Positions 8,948 through 16,863 of a DNA stretch of 64,000 bases are shown here, in pieces (positions within the stretch are counted from its first letter, which is position 1; every line of letters begins with the position of its first letter). The stretch is from PALSA-612 sp963776735 (GTDB lineage Bacteria; Actinomycetota; Thermoleophilia; Gaiellales; Gaiellaceae). The stretch spans positions 248,001 through 312,000 of the forward strand of contig CAVZNV010000016.1 of the NCBI GenBank assembly GCA_963776735.1. Reading direction: 5' to 3'. The translations under genes and the position numbers were made by a program. Under the pieces are notes generated by a model, which was not told the DNA's origin, did no database searches, and saw only the letters and a list, made by a program, of their open reading frames with translations.

Positions 8948-9403
8948 TCAGGCAGTTGCCTCGGCCGGCTCCGCGGGCTGCTGCTGGCGTCGCCGCAGCC
9001 GGCCGCGTGATGCCGTGCTCTCGTCTTCGTGCTCCTCGCCGCCCGGCACGAAGTCGACGAACTCGAGGTACGCCATCGGCGCCGAGTCGCCCTGCCGCGG
9101 CCCGAGCTTGACCACGCGCGTGTATCCGCCCGGGCGATCCCGGAAACGGGGCGCGACCTCGGAGAACAGCTTGTGCACGACCTCCTGGCCGCGCAGGTAG
9201 GCGAGCGCCTGGCGCCGCGCGTGGATCGAGCCCTCGCGGCCGAGCGTGACCATCTTCTCGGCCACGGGCCGGACGGCCTTCGCCTTCGTCTCGGTCGTCT
9301 TGATGCGACCGTGCTCGATCAGCGAGGCCGTCAGGTTCGCGTACAGCGCCTTGCGGTGAGCCGAATCGCGGCCGAGCTTCTTGCCTGAGCGCTGGTGGCG
9401 CAT
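8948..9403 (-). CDS. rplQ: 50S ribosomal protein L17, acidic C-terminal tail
   Basis: The protein begins MRHQRSGKKLGRDSAHRKAL, the L17 signature, and has the conserved RGQEVVHKLFSEVAPRF segment. The family core ends near residue 118 (YLEFVDFVPGG). About 30 further residues form an Arg/Gln/Glu/Ala-rich tail (EEHEDESTAS, RRRQQQPAEPAEATA). It lies 2 bases after the rpoA stop. L17 sits near the exit of the peptide tunnel on the large subunit. Tails of this kind recur on other ribosomal proteins in this block. Confidence 0.95.
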   Translation of the reverse strand: MRHQRSGKKLGRDSAHRKALYANLTASLIEHGRIKTTETKAKAVRPVAEKMVTLGREGSIHARRQALAYLRGQEVVHKLFSEVAPRFRDRPGGYTRVVKLGPRQGDSAPMAYLEFVDFVPGGEEHEDESTASRGRLRRRQQQPAEPAEATA

Positions 9404-9405
9404 CG

Positions 9406-10380
9406 CTAGCTCGGCAACTCCTCGCCGCGGAGCGTCAGACCGTGCGCGGCCAGCGTCTCCTTGACCTCTTCGATCGACTTCTTGCCGAAGTTCGGGATCG
9501 TCCCGAGCTCGCTCTCGGTCTTCGAGACCAGGTCGCCGATCGTCTCGATGCCGACTCGCTTGAGGCAGTTGTACGAGCGAACGCCCAGCTCGAGCTCCTC
9601 GATCGGGAAGTTCTCCATCCCGTGCGCGAGCGACGGCTCGGCGGCCTGCTCGGCTGCCTGCTCGGCGAAACCCTCGATCTTCTCGATGTCCGTGAAGATC
9701 GCGAGCTGGCGGATCAGCAGCTCGGCGCCCTGCGCGATCGCGTCGCGCGGGTCGAGCGAGCCGTCCGTGGTCACGTCGAGGATCAGCTTGTCGTAGTCCG
9801 TGCGCTGACCGACGCGGGCCGCCTCGACGTCGTACGCGACGCGGCGCACGGGCGAGAAGATCGAGTCGATCGGGATGACGCCGATCGTGTGCTCGTGGCC
9901 CTTGTTCATCTCGGCCGGCACGTAACCGCGCCCACGACCGATCGTCATCGTCAGCTCGAGCTTGCCGCGGTCGGACAGGTGGGCGATCTCGAGCTCCGGG
10001 TTGAGGATCTCGAGGTCGGCCGGCGCCTGGATGTCGGCGGCGGTGACGGGGCCTGCGCCCTTCTTCTGGAGCCGAACCTCGATCTCGGGCGACTCGCCGT
10101 GCAGGAGGCAGGTGAGGTTCTTCAGGTTGAGGAGGATGTCGGTGACGTCCTCGCGGACGCCCGGCAGGGTCGTGAACTCGTGCGCGACGCCCTCGATCTT
10201 CACCGAGGTGACCGCGGCGCCCTCGAGCGAGGACAGCAGGACACGCCGCAGCGAGTTGCCGAACGTGTAGCCGAAGCCGCGGTCGAGCGGCTCGATCTGG
10301 AACACCCCACGGTTCTCGTTGACTTCCTCGTGGACGATCTTGGGGATCTGGAACTCCATCAGGCTGGTGCGAGTTGCCAA
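9406..10380 (-). CDS. rpoA: RNA polymerase alpha subunit
   Basis: The 324-residue alpha subunit nucleates RNA polymerase assembly. The N-terminal dimerisation domain (GFGYTFGNSLRRVLLSSLEG) and the C-terminal domain with its helix-hairpin-helix for UP elements and activators (VRSYNCLKRVGIETIGDL) are both complete, joined by an Ala/Glu-rich linker (AEQAAEQAAEPSLAHG). It belongs to the alpha operon between rpsD and rplQ. Confidence 0.97.
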   Translation of the reverse strand: MATRTSLMEFQIPKIVHEEVNENRGVFQIEPLDRGFGYTFGNSLRRVLLSSLEGAAVTSVKIEGVAHEFTTLPGVREDVTDILLNLKNLTCLLHGESPEIEVRLQKKGAGPVTAADIQAPADLEILNPELEIAHLSDRGKLELTMTIGRGRGYVPAEMNKGHEHTIGVIPIDSIFSPVRRVAYDVEAARVGQRTDYDKLILDVTTDGSLDPRDAIAQGAELLIRQLAIFTDIEKIEGFAEQAAEQAAEPSLAHGMENFPIEELELGVRSYNCLKRVGIETIGDLVSKTESELGTIPNFGKKSIEEVKETLAAHGLTLRGEELPS

Positions 10381-10434
10381 CTGACTTCCTTTCTCTGGTC
10401 TTTCCTGCGCAAACGCGAGGGTCTGCGCTGCTGC

Positions 10435-11058
10435 TTACTTGGAGTAGAGCTCGACGATCAGCGACTCCTGGACGGGTGTGTCGATCTCCACCCGCTCGGG
10501 CCACTTCAGGATCGTCCCGGTGAGGCCGTCGTGGTCGGCCTGGAGCCACGGCGCCACGGACGCGGTCAGGTCGGTCGCGTCGCGCACGACCGCCTCCGCC
10601 GAGCTGCCCTGGCGCAGCGACACGACGTCGTCGGGGCGCACCTGGTAGCTCGGGATGTTGACGCGGCGGCCGTTGACCTGGAAGTGGCCGTGGCGGACGA
10701 GCTGCCGCGCCTGCGCGCGCGAGGCGGCGAAGCCGAGGCGGTAGACGACGTTGTCGATCCGCGTCTCGAGCATGCGCAGCAGGTTGTCGCCGGTGACGCC
10801 GGCGCGCTGCTTGGCCGCCTTCTCGTAGTAGGTCCGGAACTGCTTCTCGAGCAGACCGTAATACCGGCGGGCCTTCTGCTTCTCGCGCAGCTGGAGCAGG
10901 TACTCGGACTGCTTGATGCGGCCGCGGCCGTGCTCGCCCGGCGGATAGGAGCGGCGCTCGATCGCGCACTTCTCCGTCAGGCAGCGCTCTCCCTTGAGGA
11001 AGAGCTTCATGCCTTCACGGCGGCAGAGCTTGCAGGCGGGACCGCGATACCGGGCCAC
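10435..11058 (-). CDS. rpsD: 30S ribosomal protein S4 (zinc-binding type)
   Basis: This 207-residue S4 starts with GTG (MARYRGPACKLCRREGMKLF) and has the four N-terminal Cys (CKLC...C...C within the first 32 residues) of the C+ form. The S4 RNA-binding domain (MLETRIDNVVYRLGFAASRAQARQLV) is intact. S4 is a primary 16S rRNA binder and often represses the alpha operon. Its GTG overlaps the stop of a 55-codon frame that fills the space to rpsK, and the GGAGGTGA Shine-Dalgarno lies inside that frame. Confidence 0.97.
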   Translation of the reverse strand: MARYRGPACKLCRREGMKLFLKGERCLTEKCAIERRSYPPGEHGRGRIKQSEYLLQLREKQKARRYYGLLEKQFRTYYEKAAKQRAGVTGDNLLRMLETRIDNVVYRLGFAASRAQARQLVRHGHFQVNGRRVNIPSYQVRPDDVVSLRQGSSAEAVVRDATDLTASVAPWLQADHDGLTGTILKWPERVEIDTPVQESLIVELYSK

Positions 11059-11225
11059 TAGCAGTCACCTCCGACGCAGATAGTGCTTGCCAGCTGCGAA
11101 ACGCCCGCATCACAAGGGCGCAGTGGGGGTTCGTACCCGGAGGGTACGGGCGCGACTGAGGACGGCGCGAGGCGGAGCGTTGCAGCGCCCTGGCGAGGGC
11201 GAGCTGTGGCGGAGGGGGCTGCCAT
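11058..11225 (-). repeat. 168-nt spacer element, copy A (also an open 55-codon frame)
   Basis: This fills the rpsK-rpsD spacer. It aligns gap-free over all 168 bases with copy B between rpsQ and rplN (about 117 matches by eye). The core 11129-11163 differs from copy B by one base. That core forms a 7-bp hairpin CGTACCC/GGGTACG, and the single difference falls in the loop. On the reverse strand it is an open frame from an ATG 2 bases after the rpsK stop to a TAG overlapping the rpsD GTG. The encoded peptide contains SSVAPVPSGYE. Only about half of the residues match copy B and changes are mostly non-synonymous, so an RNA or DNA element may be more likely than a protein. Confidence 0.6.
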
Positions 11226-11227
11226 AA

Positions 11228-11632
11228 CTAGACGCGCCTCCGCTTCCGGGGGCGAACGCCGTTGTGGGCCTGCGGGGTGACGTCCTTGACGCCGAGAATC
11301 TCGAGGCCGGCGGCCTGGAGCGAGCGGATCGCCGTCTCGCGCCCGGAACCGGGGCCTTTCACGAACACCTCGACCTTCTGCAGGCCGTGCTCCATGCCCT
11401 TGCGGGCGGCGGCGTCTGCGGTGACCTGGGCAGCGAACGGCGTCGACTTGCGCGAGCCCTTGAACCCGGCCGAGCCGGCGGACTCCCAGACGATGACGTT
11501 CCCTTCCTTGTCGGTCAGGGTCACGATCGTGTTGTTGAACGAGGTCTTGATGTGCGCCTGGCCGATCGCGATGTTCTTCTTGACGCGGCGGCGCCCGCGA
11601 CCTCGAGCCGCTTGTCTACGAGGAGGAGCCAT
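11228..11632 (-). CDS. rpsK: 30S ribosomal protein S11
   Basis: The 134-residue protein has a basic N-terminus (APPRRQAARGRGRRRVKKN) and the S11 core AHIKTSFNNTIVTLTD and GPGSGRETAIRSLQAAGLEI, ending with the conserved TPQAHNGVRPRKRRRV. It binds the platform of the small subunit near the P/E-site mRNA. It lies 3 bases after rpsM and is followed by the repeated 168-nt element rather than directly by rpsD. Confidence 0.97.
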   Translation of the reverse strand: MAPPRRQAARGRGRRRVKKNIAIGQAHIKTSFNNTIVTLTDKEGNVIVWESAGSAGFKGSRKSTPFAAQVTADAAARKGMEHGLQKVEVFVKGPGSGRETAIRSLQAAGLEILGVKDVTPQAHNGVRPRKRRRV

Positions 11633-11635
11633 GAC

Positions 11636-12016
11636 CTACTTCGCTGCTGCTTTCTTCCCGCGCCCGACCGTCTTCTTCGGGCCCTTGCGGGTGCGGGCGT
11701 TCGTCTTCGTGCGCTGGCCGTTCGCAGGGAGGCCGCGCCGGTGGCGCATACCCCGGTACGAGCCGATCTCCTGGAGACGCTTGATCGCCTGCGAGCGCTC
11801 GCGCCTGAGGTCGCCCTCAACCTGGAGATTCGCGTCGATGTGGCGCTGGAGGCGCGTCGTCTCCTCGTCGGTGAGGTCGCGCACCTTCGTGTTCGGATCC
11901 AGACCGAGCTCGGCGAGCACCTGCTGTGCAGTCGTGCGGCCGATGCCGTAGATGTAGGTCAGCCCGACCTCGAGCCGCTTCTGGTTCGGGAGGTTCACTC
12001 CTGCGATACGTGCCAT
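11636..12016 (-). CDS. rpsM: 30S ribosomal protein S13
   Basis: The 126-residue protein begins MARIAGVNLPNQKRLEVGLT with the helix-two-turn-helix of S13 (YIYGIGRTTAQQVLAELG) and the basic C-terminal extension RTKTNARTRKGPKK that reaches towards the P-site tRNA. It is in the conserved infA-rpmJ-rpsM-rpsK order. Confidence 0.97.
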   Translation of the reverse strand: MARIAGVNLPNQKRLEVGLTYIYGIGRTTAQQVLAELGLDPNTKVRDLTDEETTRLQRHIDANLQVEGDLRRERSQAIKRLQEIGSYRGMRHRRGLPANGQRTKTNARTRKGPKKTVGRGKKAAAK

Positions 12017-12033
12017 TCGCTCCTAGCTCCGTC

Positions 12034-12147
12034 CTACCCCTGCCGCTGTTTGTGGCGGGGGTTCGTGCAGATGACCATCGTCGTGCCGTGCCGCTTGATC
12101 ACGCGGCACCGCTCGCACATGGGCTTGACTGAGGGACGGACTTTCAT
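12034..12147 (-). CDS. rpmJ: 50S ribosomal protein L36 (zinc-binding form)
   Basis: The 37-codon gene reads MKVRPSVKPMCERCRVIKRH and ends TNPRHKQRQG. Cys11, Cys14, Cys27 and His32 make the CCCH zinc ribbon of the C+ form of L36. Its ATG overlaps the infA stop (ATGA), implying coupled translation. Confidence 0.95.
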   Translation of the reverse strand: MKVRPSVKPMCERCRVIKRHGTTMVICTNPRHKQRQG

Positions 12148-12365
12148 CGGTATCTGTACGTGATGCGGCCGCGAGAAAGGTCGTACGGCGAGAGCTCCAC
12201 CTTCACCCGGTCACCCGGAAGGATGCGGATGTAGTGCTTGCGCATCTTCCCGGAGATCGTTGCGAGCACTGGATGCCCACTGTCGATCTGGACCCGGAAC
12301 ATGGTGCTCGGTAGCGCCTCGACGACCTCCCCTTCGACCTCGATCTTCTCTTCCTTGACTGCCAT
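12144..12365 (-). CDS. infA: Translation initiation factor IF-1
   Basis: The 73-residue S1/OB-fold protein (MAVKEEKIEVEGEVVEALPS, then GKMRKHYIRILPGDRVKVE and SRGRITYRYR) binds the 30S A site during initiation. The start was set at the ATG giving the standard length. Upstream frame extensions overlap map in another register. It is separated from map by 62 bases that contain hairpins. Confidence 0.97.
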   Translation of the reverse strand: MAVKEEKIEVEGEVVEALPSTMFRVQIDSGHPVLATISGKMRKHYIRILPGDRVKVELSPYDLSRGRITYRYR

Positions 12366-12398
12366 TGCTGCTCGTGTGGGAGACACACACGAAAGGAC

Positions 12399-12417
12399 GG
12401 CGCAGCCCGGCTGCGCC
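12399..12417 (-). terminator. GC hairpin between map and infA
   Basis: GGCGCAGC and GCTGCGCC form an 8-bp stem with a 3-base loop in the 62-base map-infA spacer. There is no T run, so this may be an attenuator, an RNA-processing site or a stabilising stem rather than a full terminator. Confidence 0.35.
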
Positions 12418-12427
12418 GCCAGCTCGC

Positions 12428-13189
12428 CTATCGTAGCAAAAGCGCTCCAGCCGTCAGGATCTGCGGTCCTGCCTCCGTGATCGCGACCGTGTGCTCGAAA
12501 TGCGCTGCCAGAGAGCCGTCCTCGGTCGAGATCGACCAGTCGTCGTCGTGGACGACGACGTCCGGCTCGCCGACCGTGATCATCGGCTCGATCGCGAACG
12601 TCATGCCCTCTGCGAGCAGCGGGCCGCGGCCCGGCGCGCCGTAGTTCGGGATCTGCGGATCCTCGTGCATCGCGCGTCCGACACCGTGGCCGACGAGGCT
12701 GCGGACGACGGAGAAGCCCGCCTCCTCGGTCACCATCTGCACGGCGTGCGAGATGTCCGACAGGCGGCGCCCCGGGCGGCACTCTTCGACGCCCGCCGCG
12801 AGCGCGACCTGTCCGACCTCGAGCAGCCGCTCGGCCTCGGCGGAGATCTCGCCGACCGGGAACGTGAACGCCGAGTCGGCGACGAAGCCGCCGAGCGTGA
12901 CGCCGACGTCCACCGACAGGATGTCGCCGTCGGCGAGCGCGTACGGGCCGGGGATGCCGTGGACGACCATGTCGTTCGGCGACGCGCAGATCGACGCCGG
13001 ATAGCCGCGGTAGCCCTTGAAGGTCGGCGAGCCGCCGCGCGACCGGATGAACTCATCGGCGATCGCGTCGAGCTCGGCCGTGGTGACGCCCGGCCGGATG
13101 TTGTCGGCCATCAGGGCGAGTGTGTCGACGACGACCTGGCCCGCGCGCCCCATCTGGGCGATCTCGGCGGGTGACTTCCTGACGATCAC
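12428..13189 (-). CDS. map: Methionine aminopeptidase, type I
   Basis: The 253-residue enzyme removes N-terminal Met from nascent proteins. The dinuclear metal ligands are visible: DVGVTLGGFVADSAFTF (two Asp), GHGVGRAMHEDP (His), AIEPMITVGEP (Glu), and the final Glu in STEDGSLAAHFEHTVAIT. The GTG start overlaps the adk stop (GTGA). The secY-adk-map-infA order is the classical one. Confidence 0.96.
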   Translation of the reverse strand: MIVRKSPAEIAQMGRAGQVVVDTLALMADNIRPGVTTAELDAIADEFIRSRGGSPTFKGYRGYPASICASPNDMVVHGIPGPYALADGDILSVDVGVTLGGFVADSAFTFPVGEISAEAERLLEVGQVALAAGVEECRPGRRLSDISHAVQMVTEEAGFSVVRSLVGHGVGRAMHEDPQIPNYGAPGRGPLLAEGMTFAIEPMITVGEPDVVVHDDDWSISTEDGSLAAHFEHTVAITEAGPQILTAGALLLR

Positions 13190-13767
13190 GCTGCCACCGC
13201 CAGCGCGTCCTCGATGCGGTCGGCGATCTCGTCGATCGTGCCCGTCCCGTCGACGCCGACGAGCTTGCCGGCGGCGCGGTAGTACTCGGCCAGCGGCGCC
13301 GTCTCCTCGTGGTAGATCGCGAGCCTCCGGGCGATCGCCTCGGGCGTGTCGTCCGTGCGCCCTTCCTCGGCCGCGCGGCGCGTCATCCGCTCGCGGCAGA
13401 CCTCGTCGGGGACGAGCAACTCGAGCACGGCGGTCAACGGGCGGCCGAGCTCGTCGAGGAGCGCGTCCAGCGCCTCGGCCTGTGCGAGGTTGCGCGGGAA
13501 GCCGTCGAGGATGAACCCGGCCTGCGCGTCTGTCTCGGAGAGCCGTTCGCGGATCAGGCCGACGGTCAGGTCGTCAGGGACGAGCTCCCCCGACTCGAGG
13601 ATCGGCTTCACCTTCAGCCCGAGCCGCGTCTCGCGCGCGATCGCGGCGCGGAACATGTCGCCGGTCGAGACGTGAGGGATTCCGTGCCCTGCGGCGATGA
13701 GCTTCGCCTGGGTTCCCTTGCCTGATCCCTGCGGGCCGAACAGCAGGACGTTCAGCTGCGAGCCCAC
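13186..13767 (-). CDS. adk: Adenylate kinase (short-lid form)
   Basis: The 193-residue kinase interconverts ATP plus AMP with two ADP. It has the P-loop GPQGSGKGTQAKLIA, the AMP-binding segment STGDMFRAAIARET, the DGFPRNLAQAEAL motif, and a short lid (RMTRRAAEEGRTDDTPEAI) without zinc cysteines. This matches the short form usual in Actinomycetota. It is packed between secY and map with overlapping or abutting ends. Confidence 0.96.
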   Translation of the reverse strand: MGSQLNVLLFGPQGSGKGTQAKLIAAGHGIPHVSTGDMFRAAIARETRLGLKVKPILESGELVPDDLTVGLIRERLSETDAQAGFILDGFPRNLAQAEALDALLDELGRPLTAVLELLVPDEVCRERMTRRAAEEGRTDDTPEAIARRLAIYHEETAPLAEYYRAAGKLVGVDGTGTIDEIADRIEDALAVAA

Positions 13768-15051
13768 CTATCTCCTGTCTAGGAAGCCCTCGTAGGAACG
13801 CATCATCATCTGCGACTCCATCTGTCTCATCGTGTCGAGCGCGACGCCGACCATGATCAGCAGCGAGGTGCCGCCGAGGAACGTGCGCGAGTTCGACGAG
13901 AGGTCGAAGTACGTCCCGAGGTAGGTCGGGAAGACGGCGATGAAGGCGAGGAAGAACGCCCCGGGCAGGGTCAGGCGCGACAGGACACGGTCGAGGTACT
14001 GCGCGGTCGGGGGCCCTGGTCTGATGCCGGGGATGTAGCCGCCGTACTTGCGCAGGTTGTCCGCCTGGTCGACGGGGTTGAACTGCACCGCGGTGTAGAA
14101 GTAGGTGAAGACGATGATCAGGAACGCCTCGGTCCCGAGATAGGACCACTGGTGCGGCTGGAAGTTCGCGTTGATCCAGCCCTGAGTCTTCGGGAAGAAC
14201 TGGGCGATCGTCGGCGGGAACGCGAGCAGCGCCGCCGCGAAGATGATCGGGATGACGCCGGCCATGTTGACGCGCAGCGGCATGTAGGTCGAGCCGCCGC
14301 CCGACATGCGTCTTCCGACCATCCGGCGCGCGTACTGCACCGGGATGCGCCGCTGGCCCTCCTGGACGAACACCACCGCTGCGACCACGACCACGACCAG
14401 AATCGGGTAGAAGAGCTTCGTCGTCGCGGTGCCGTTGACCCAGGAGTTGATGGTCGTCGGAGCGTCCGCGATGATCGACGCGAAGATGATGATCGAGATG
14501 CCGTTGCCGATCCCGCGCTTCGTGATCAGCTCGCCCATCCACATCAGCATCGTGCAGCCGGCGGTGAGCGTGACGACGATCAGGACGATGCGGCCGGAGT
14601 TCGTGTCCAGCACCTTGCCGCTTGCGGTCGAGCTCGACGACGAGCGCGTGAACAGCAGCACGTAGCCGAGCGACTGCAGCGCTGCCAGCACGACGGTCAG
14701 GTAGCGCGTGTACTGGTTGATCTTGGCGTAGCCCGCCTCGCCTTCCTTCTGCAGCTGCTCGAGCTTCGGCACGACGACGGCGAGGAGCTGCAGGATGATC
14801 GACGCCGTGACGTACGGCATGATCCCGAGCGCGAAGACCGAGAAACGCGACAGCGCCGAGCCCGAGAACAGGTTGAGCAGCCCGAGCACACTGTTCCCGT
14901 TGCTCGAGAAGTACGAGCTGATCGCGGACGAGTTGATGCCCGGCGCGGGCATCCACGAGCCGAACCGGTAGAGCGCGAGGATCCCGGCCGTGAACAGCAC
15001 ACGGCGCCGGAGCTCCGGGACGCGCCAGGCGTTGCTGAGCCAGGTCAGCAT
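13768..15051 (-). CDS. secY: Protein translocase channel subunit SecY
   Basis: The 427-residue membrane protein has ten predicted transmembrane helices and conserved SecY stretches (FSVFALGIMPYVTASIILQL, TKRGIGNGISIIIFASI). With SecE (42964-43323, same strand) and SecG it forms the Sec channel for export and membrane insertion. It starts right at the rplO stop and runs into adk. Confidence 0.96.
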   Translation of the reverse strand: MLTWLSNAWRVPELRRRVLFTAGILALYRFGSWMPAPGINSSAISSYFSSNGNSVLGLLNLFSGSALSRFSVFALGIMPYVTASIILQLLAVVVPKLEQLQKEGEAGYAKINQYTRYLTVVLAALQSLGYVLLFTRSSSSSTASGKVLDTNSGRIVLIVVTLTAGCTMLMWMGELITKRGIGNGISIIIFASIIADAPTTINSWVNGTATTKLFYPILVVVVVAAVVFVQEGQRRIPVQYARRMVGRRMSGGGSTYMPLRVNMAGVIPIIFAAALLAFPPTIAQFFPKTQGWINANFQPHQWSYLGTEAFLIIVFTYFYTAVQFNPVDQADNLRKYGGYIPGIRPGPPTAQYLDRVLSRLTLPGAFFLAFIAVFPTYLGTYFDLSSNSRTFLGGTSLLIMVGVALDTMRQMESQMMMRSYEGFLDRR

Positions 15052-15669
15052 CTACTCGTCGGCGGCCTCGGCCTCGGCCGCCTCGGGCTCAGGCTCGGCC
15101 TCTGCGACCGGCTCGTCCTGCTCCGGCTCGTCCGCGGCAGCAAGGGCGGGCCGCTTGCGCTCCTTCTTCACCTTCGGGACGGGCTCGCCGCGCAGCCAGG
15201 TGACCTGGCCGCCGGCCGCCTCGATCTTCTCCCGCGCCGACTTCGAGAACCCGTGGGCCGAAACGGTGAGCTTCTTCGTCAGGTCGCCCTGGCCGAGGAT
15301 CTTCACGTCGATGCGCAGCGAGCGGATCAGCCGCTTCGCCTTGAGCAGCTCCGGCGTGATCTCGGTGCCGGCGTCGAAGACGCGCTCGAGGTCGCGGACG
15401 TTGACGCCCTGGGTGGCGGTGCGGAACGGTCCGATCGGCATCGCGTCGGCGGACGTCGAGCCGCGCTGCTTGCCGAGCCGCATGTAGATCGGCATCTGGC
15501 CGCCCTCGAAGCCTGCGCGCATCGTGTGCGAGCCCGCGCGCGACTTCTGGCCTTTGATCCCGCGACCGGAGTAGCGGCCCTTGCCGGATCCGAGGCCGCG
15601 GCCGACGCGCTTGCGGTCGCGCCGCTTCTGGGCGGGCTTCAGCGTGGAGAGGTTCAGCTCGGACGGCAC
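15052..15669 (-). CDS. rplO: 50S ribosomal protein L15, acidic C-terminal tail
   Basis: The N-terminal RKRVGRGLGSGKGRYSGRGI and the internal GGQMPIYMRLGKQRG are typical L15. The core ends near residue 160 (VTWLRGEPVPKVKKERKR). The last roughly 40 residues are almost only Ala, Glu, Asp and Pro (EPEQDEPVAEAEPEPEAAEA). The usual length is about 145-150, so the 205 residues reflect this added tail. It lies between rpmD and secY. Confidence 0.96.
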   Translation of the reverse strand: MPSELNLSTLKPAQKRRDRKRVGRGLGSGKGRYSGRGIKGQKSRAGSHTMRAGFEGGQMPIYMRLGKQRGSTSADAMPIGPFRTATQGVNVRDLERVFDAGTEITPELLKAKRLIRSLRIDVKILGQGDLTKKLTVSAHGFSKSAREKIEAAGGQVTWLRGEPVPKVKKERKRPALAAADEPEQDEPVAEAEPEPEAAEAEAADE

Positions 15670-15670
15670 C

Positions 15671-15853
15671 CTAGGACTCCTCGATCCGCACGAGATGGCG
15701 GACTTTCCTGAGCATACCGGCGAGCTGCGGAGACTCCTGCTTCTCGACCGAGCGGCCGATCTTGCCCAGCCCGAGCGCGCGGAGCGTGCCGCGATGCTTG
15801 GCGTCCTGGCCGATCTGCGAGCGAGTCTGCGTGATCTTCAGCGTCTTGCTCAT
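15671..15853 (-). CDS. rpmD: 50S ribosomal protein L30
   Basis: The 60-residue protein begins MSKTLKITQTRSQIGQDAKH and has LRALGLGKIGRSVEK, the L30 signature. The ATG at 15853 gives the family length; an upstream start would add an unrelated leader. It follows rpsE after 64 bases and nearly touches rplO. Confidence 0.95.
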   Translation of the reverse strand: MSKTLKITQTRSQIGQDAKHRGTLRALGLGKIGRSVEKQESPQLAGMLRKVRHLVRIEES

Positions 15854-15917
15854 TTCCCGCTCCGGCGCCGGCCTAGCCGGCACCTCCGCTCATTGGTGAG
15901 CTCCGTCAAGCCTACGC

Positions 15918-16511
15918 TCATGCGGTCTTGGTCTCCTCGGCGGCAGCCGGCACGACCGGTGTCTCGACAGGAGCGGTCTCCGCCTCCGGCTCCGCGGCCG
16001 GCGCCTTGTACGGCAGCACCTCCGCGATCGTCTTGCCGCGCATCTTCGCGACGTCCTCGGGCCGACGCAGGTTCTGCAGGCCGTTGACGGTCGCCTTGAG
16101 CATGTTGATCGGGTTCGTCGTGCCGAGGCTCTTGGCGAGGATGTCCTTGACGCCGCCGAGCTCGAGCACCGCGCGGACGCCGCCGCCGGCGATCACGCCC
16201 GTCCCCTCGCTGGCGGGGCGGAGCAGGACCCGGGCTGCGTCGAACTCGCCGACGATCTCGTGCGTGATCGTCGTACCGTGCTTCGGGACGGTGAACATGT
16301 TCTTCTTGGCGTCGTCGACCGCCTTCGAGATCGCGAGCGGGACCTCACGCGCCTTGCCGTAGCCGACGCCGACACGGTCGACCTCGTCGCCGATCACGAC
16401 CAACGCCGAGAACGAGAACCGCCGGCCGCCCTTGACCACCTTGGCGACGCGGTTGATCTCGACGACGCGCTCCTTGAGCTCCCTGGTCTCCGAATACTCG
16501 CTGGCGCTCAA
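15918..16511 (-). CDS. rpsE: 30S ribosomal protein S5, acidic C-terminal tail
   Basis: Two-domain S5: the dsRNA-binding-like N-terminal domain (ERVVEINRVAKVVKGGRRFSF), the loop GDEVDRVGVGYGKAREVPLA, and the C-terminal domain through about residue 165. It ends with about 30 acidic/Pro/Ala residues (AAEPEAETAPVETPVVPAAA). S5 guards the mRNA entry channel together with S3 and S4. S3 in this genome has a comparable tail. Confidence 0.96.
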   Translation of the reverse strand: MSASEYSETRELKERVVEINRVAKVVKGGRRFSFSALVVIGDEVDRVGVGYGKAREVPLAISKAVDDAKKNMFTVPKHGTTITHEIVGEFDAARVLLRPASEGTGVIAGGGVRAVLELGGVKDILAKSLGTTNPINMLKATVNGLQNLRRPEDVAKMRGKTIAEVLPYKAPAAEPEAETAPVETPVVPAAAEETKTA

Positions 16512-16861
16512 AACTTCAGTCCTCCCTCGCGCGCACCCTCGGCGAGGGCCTTGACGCGTCCGTGATACAGGTAGCCCGCGCGATCGAACACGACCGTCTC
16601 GAACCCGGCCTTCTTCGCGCGGTCTGCGAGCACCTTACCGACCTCGCGCGCCTGGTCGGACTTCGTGCCCTTGAAGCTCTTCGGCAGTCCCTTCCAGCCG
16701 GCCGAGGCGACCGTGCGCCCCGCGCCGTCGTCGACGAGCTGGGCGTAGATGCCGAGGTTCGACCGGAAAACGACGAGGCGCGGCCGCTCGGACGTACCGG
16801 CGACCTTGCCGCGCACGCGCCGCTGGCGGCGTGCCCTGGCTTCGCGTGTGGTCAGCTTCAT
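16508..16861 (-). CDS. rplR: 50S ribosomal protein L18
   Basis: The 117-residue 5S rRNA-binding protein has RARRQRRVRGKVAGTSERPR at the N-terminus and the conserved VFRSNLGIYAQLVDD and FDRAGYLYHGRVKALAEGAR. It overlaps rpsE by 4 bases. Confidence 0.96.
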   Translation of the reverse strand: MKLTTREARARRQRRVRGKVAGTSERPRLVVFRSNLGIYAQLVDDGAGRTVASAGWKGLPKSFKGTKSDQAREVGKVLADRAKKAGFETVVFDRAGYLYHGRVKALAEGAREGGLKF

Positions 16862-16863
16862 CT

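Noticed and set aside
11083..11280. Plus-strand 65-codon frame through copy A of the repeat
   Set aside because: It runs antisense into rpsK and has no start context. The minus-strand frame coupled to rpsK/rpsD is the more meaningful reading.
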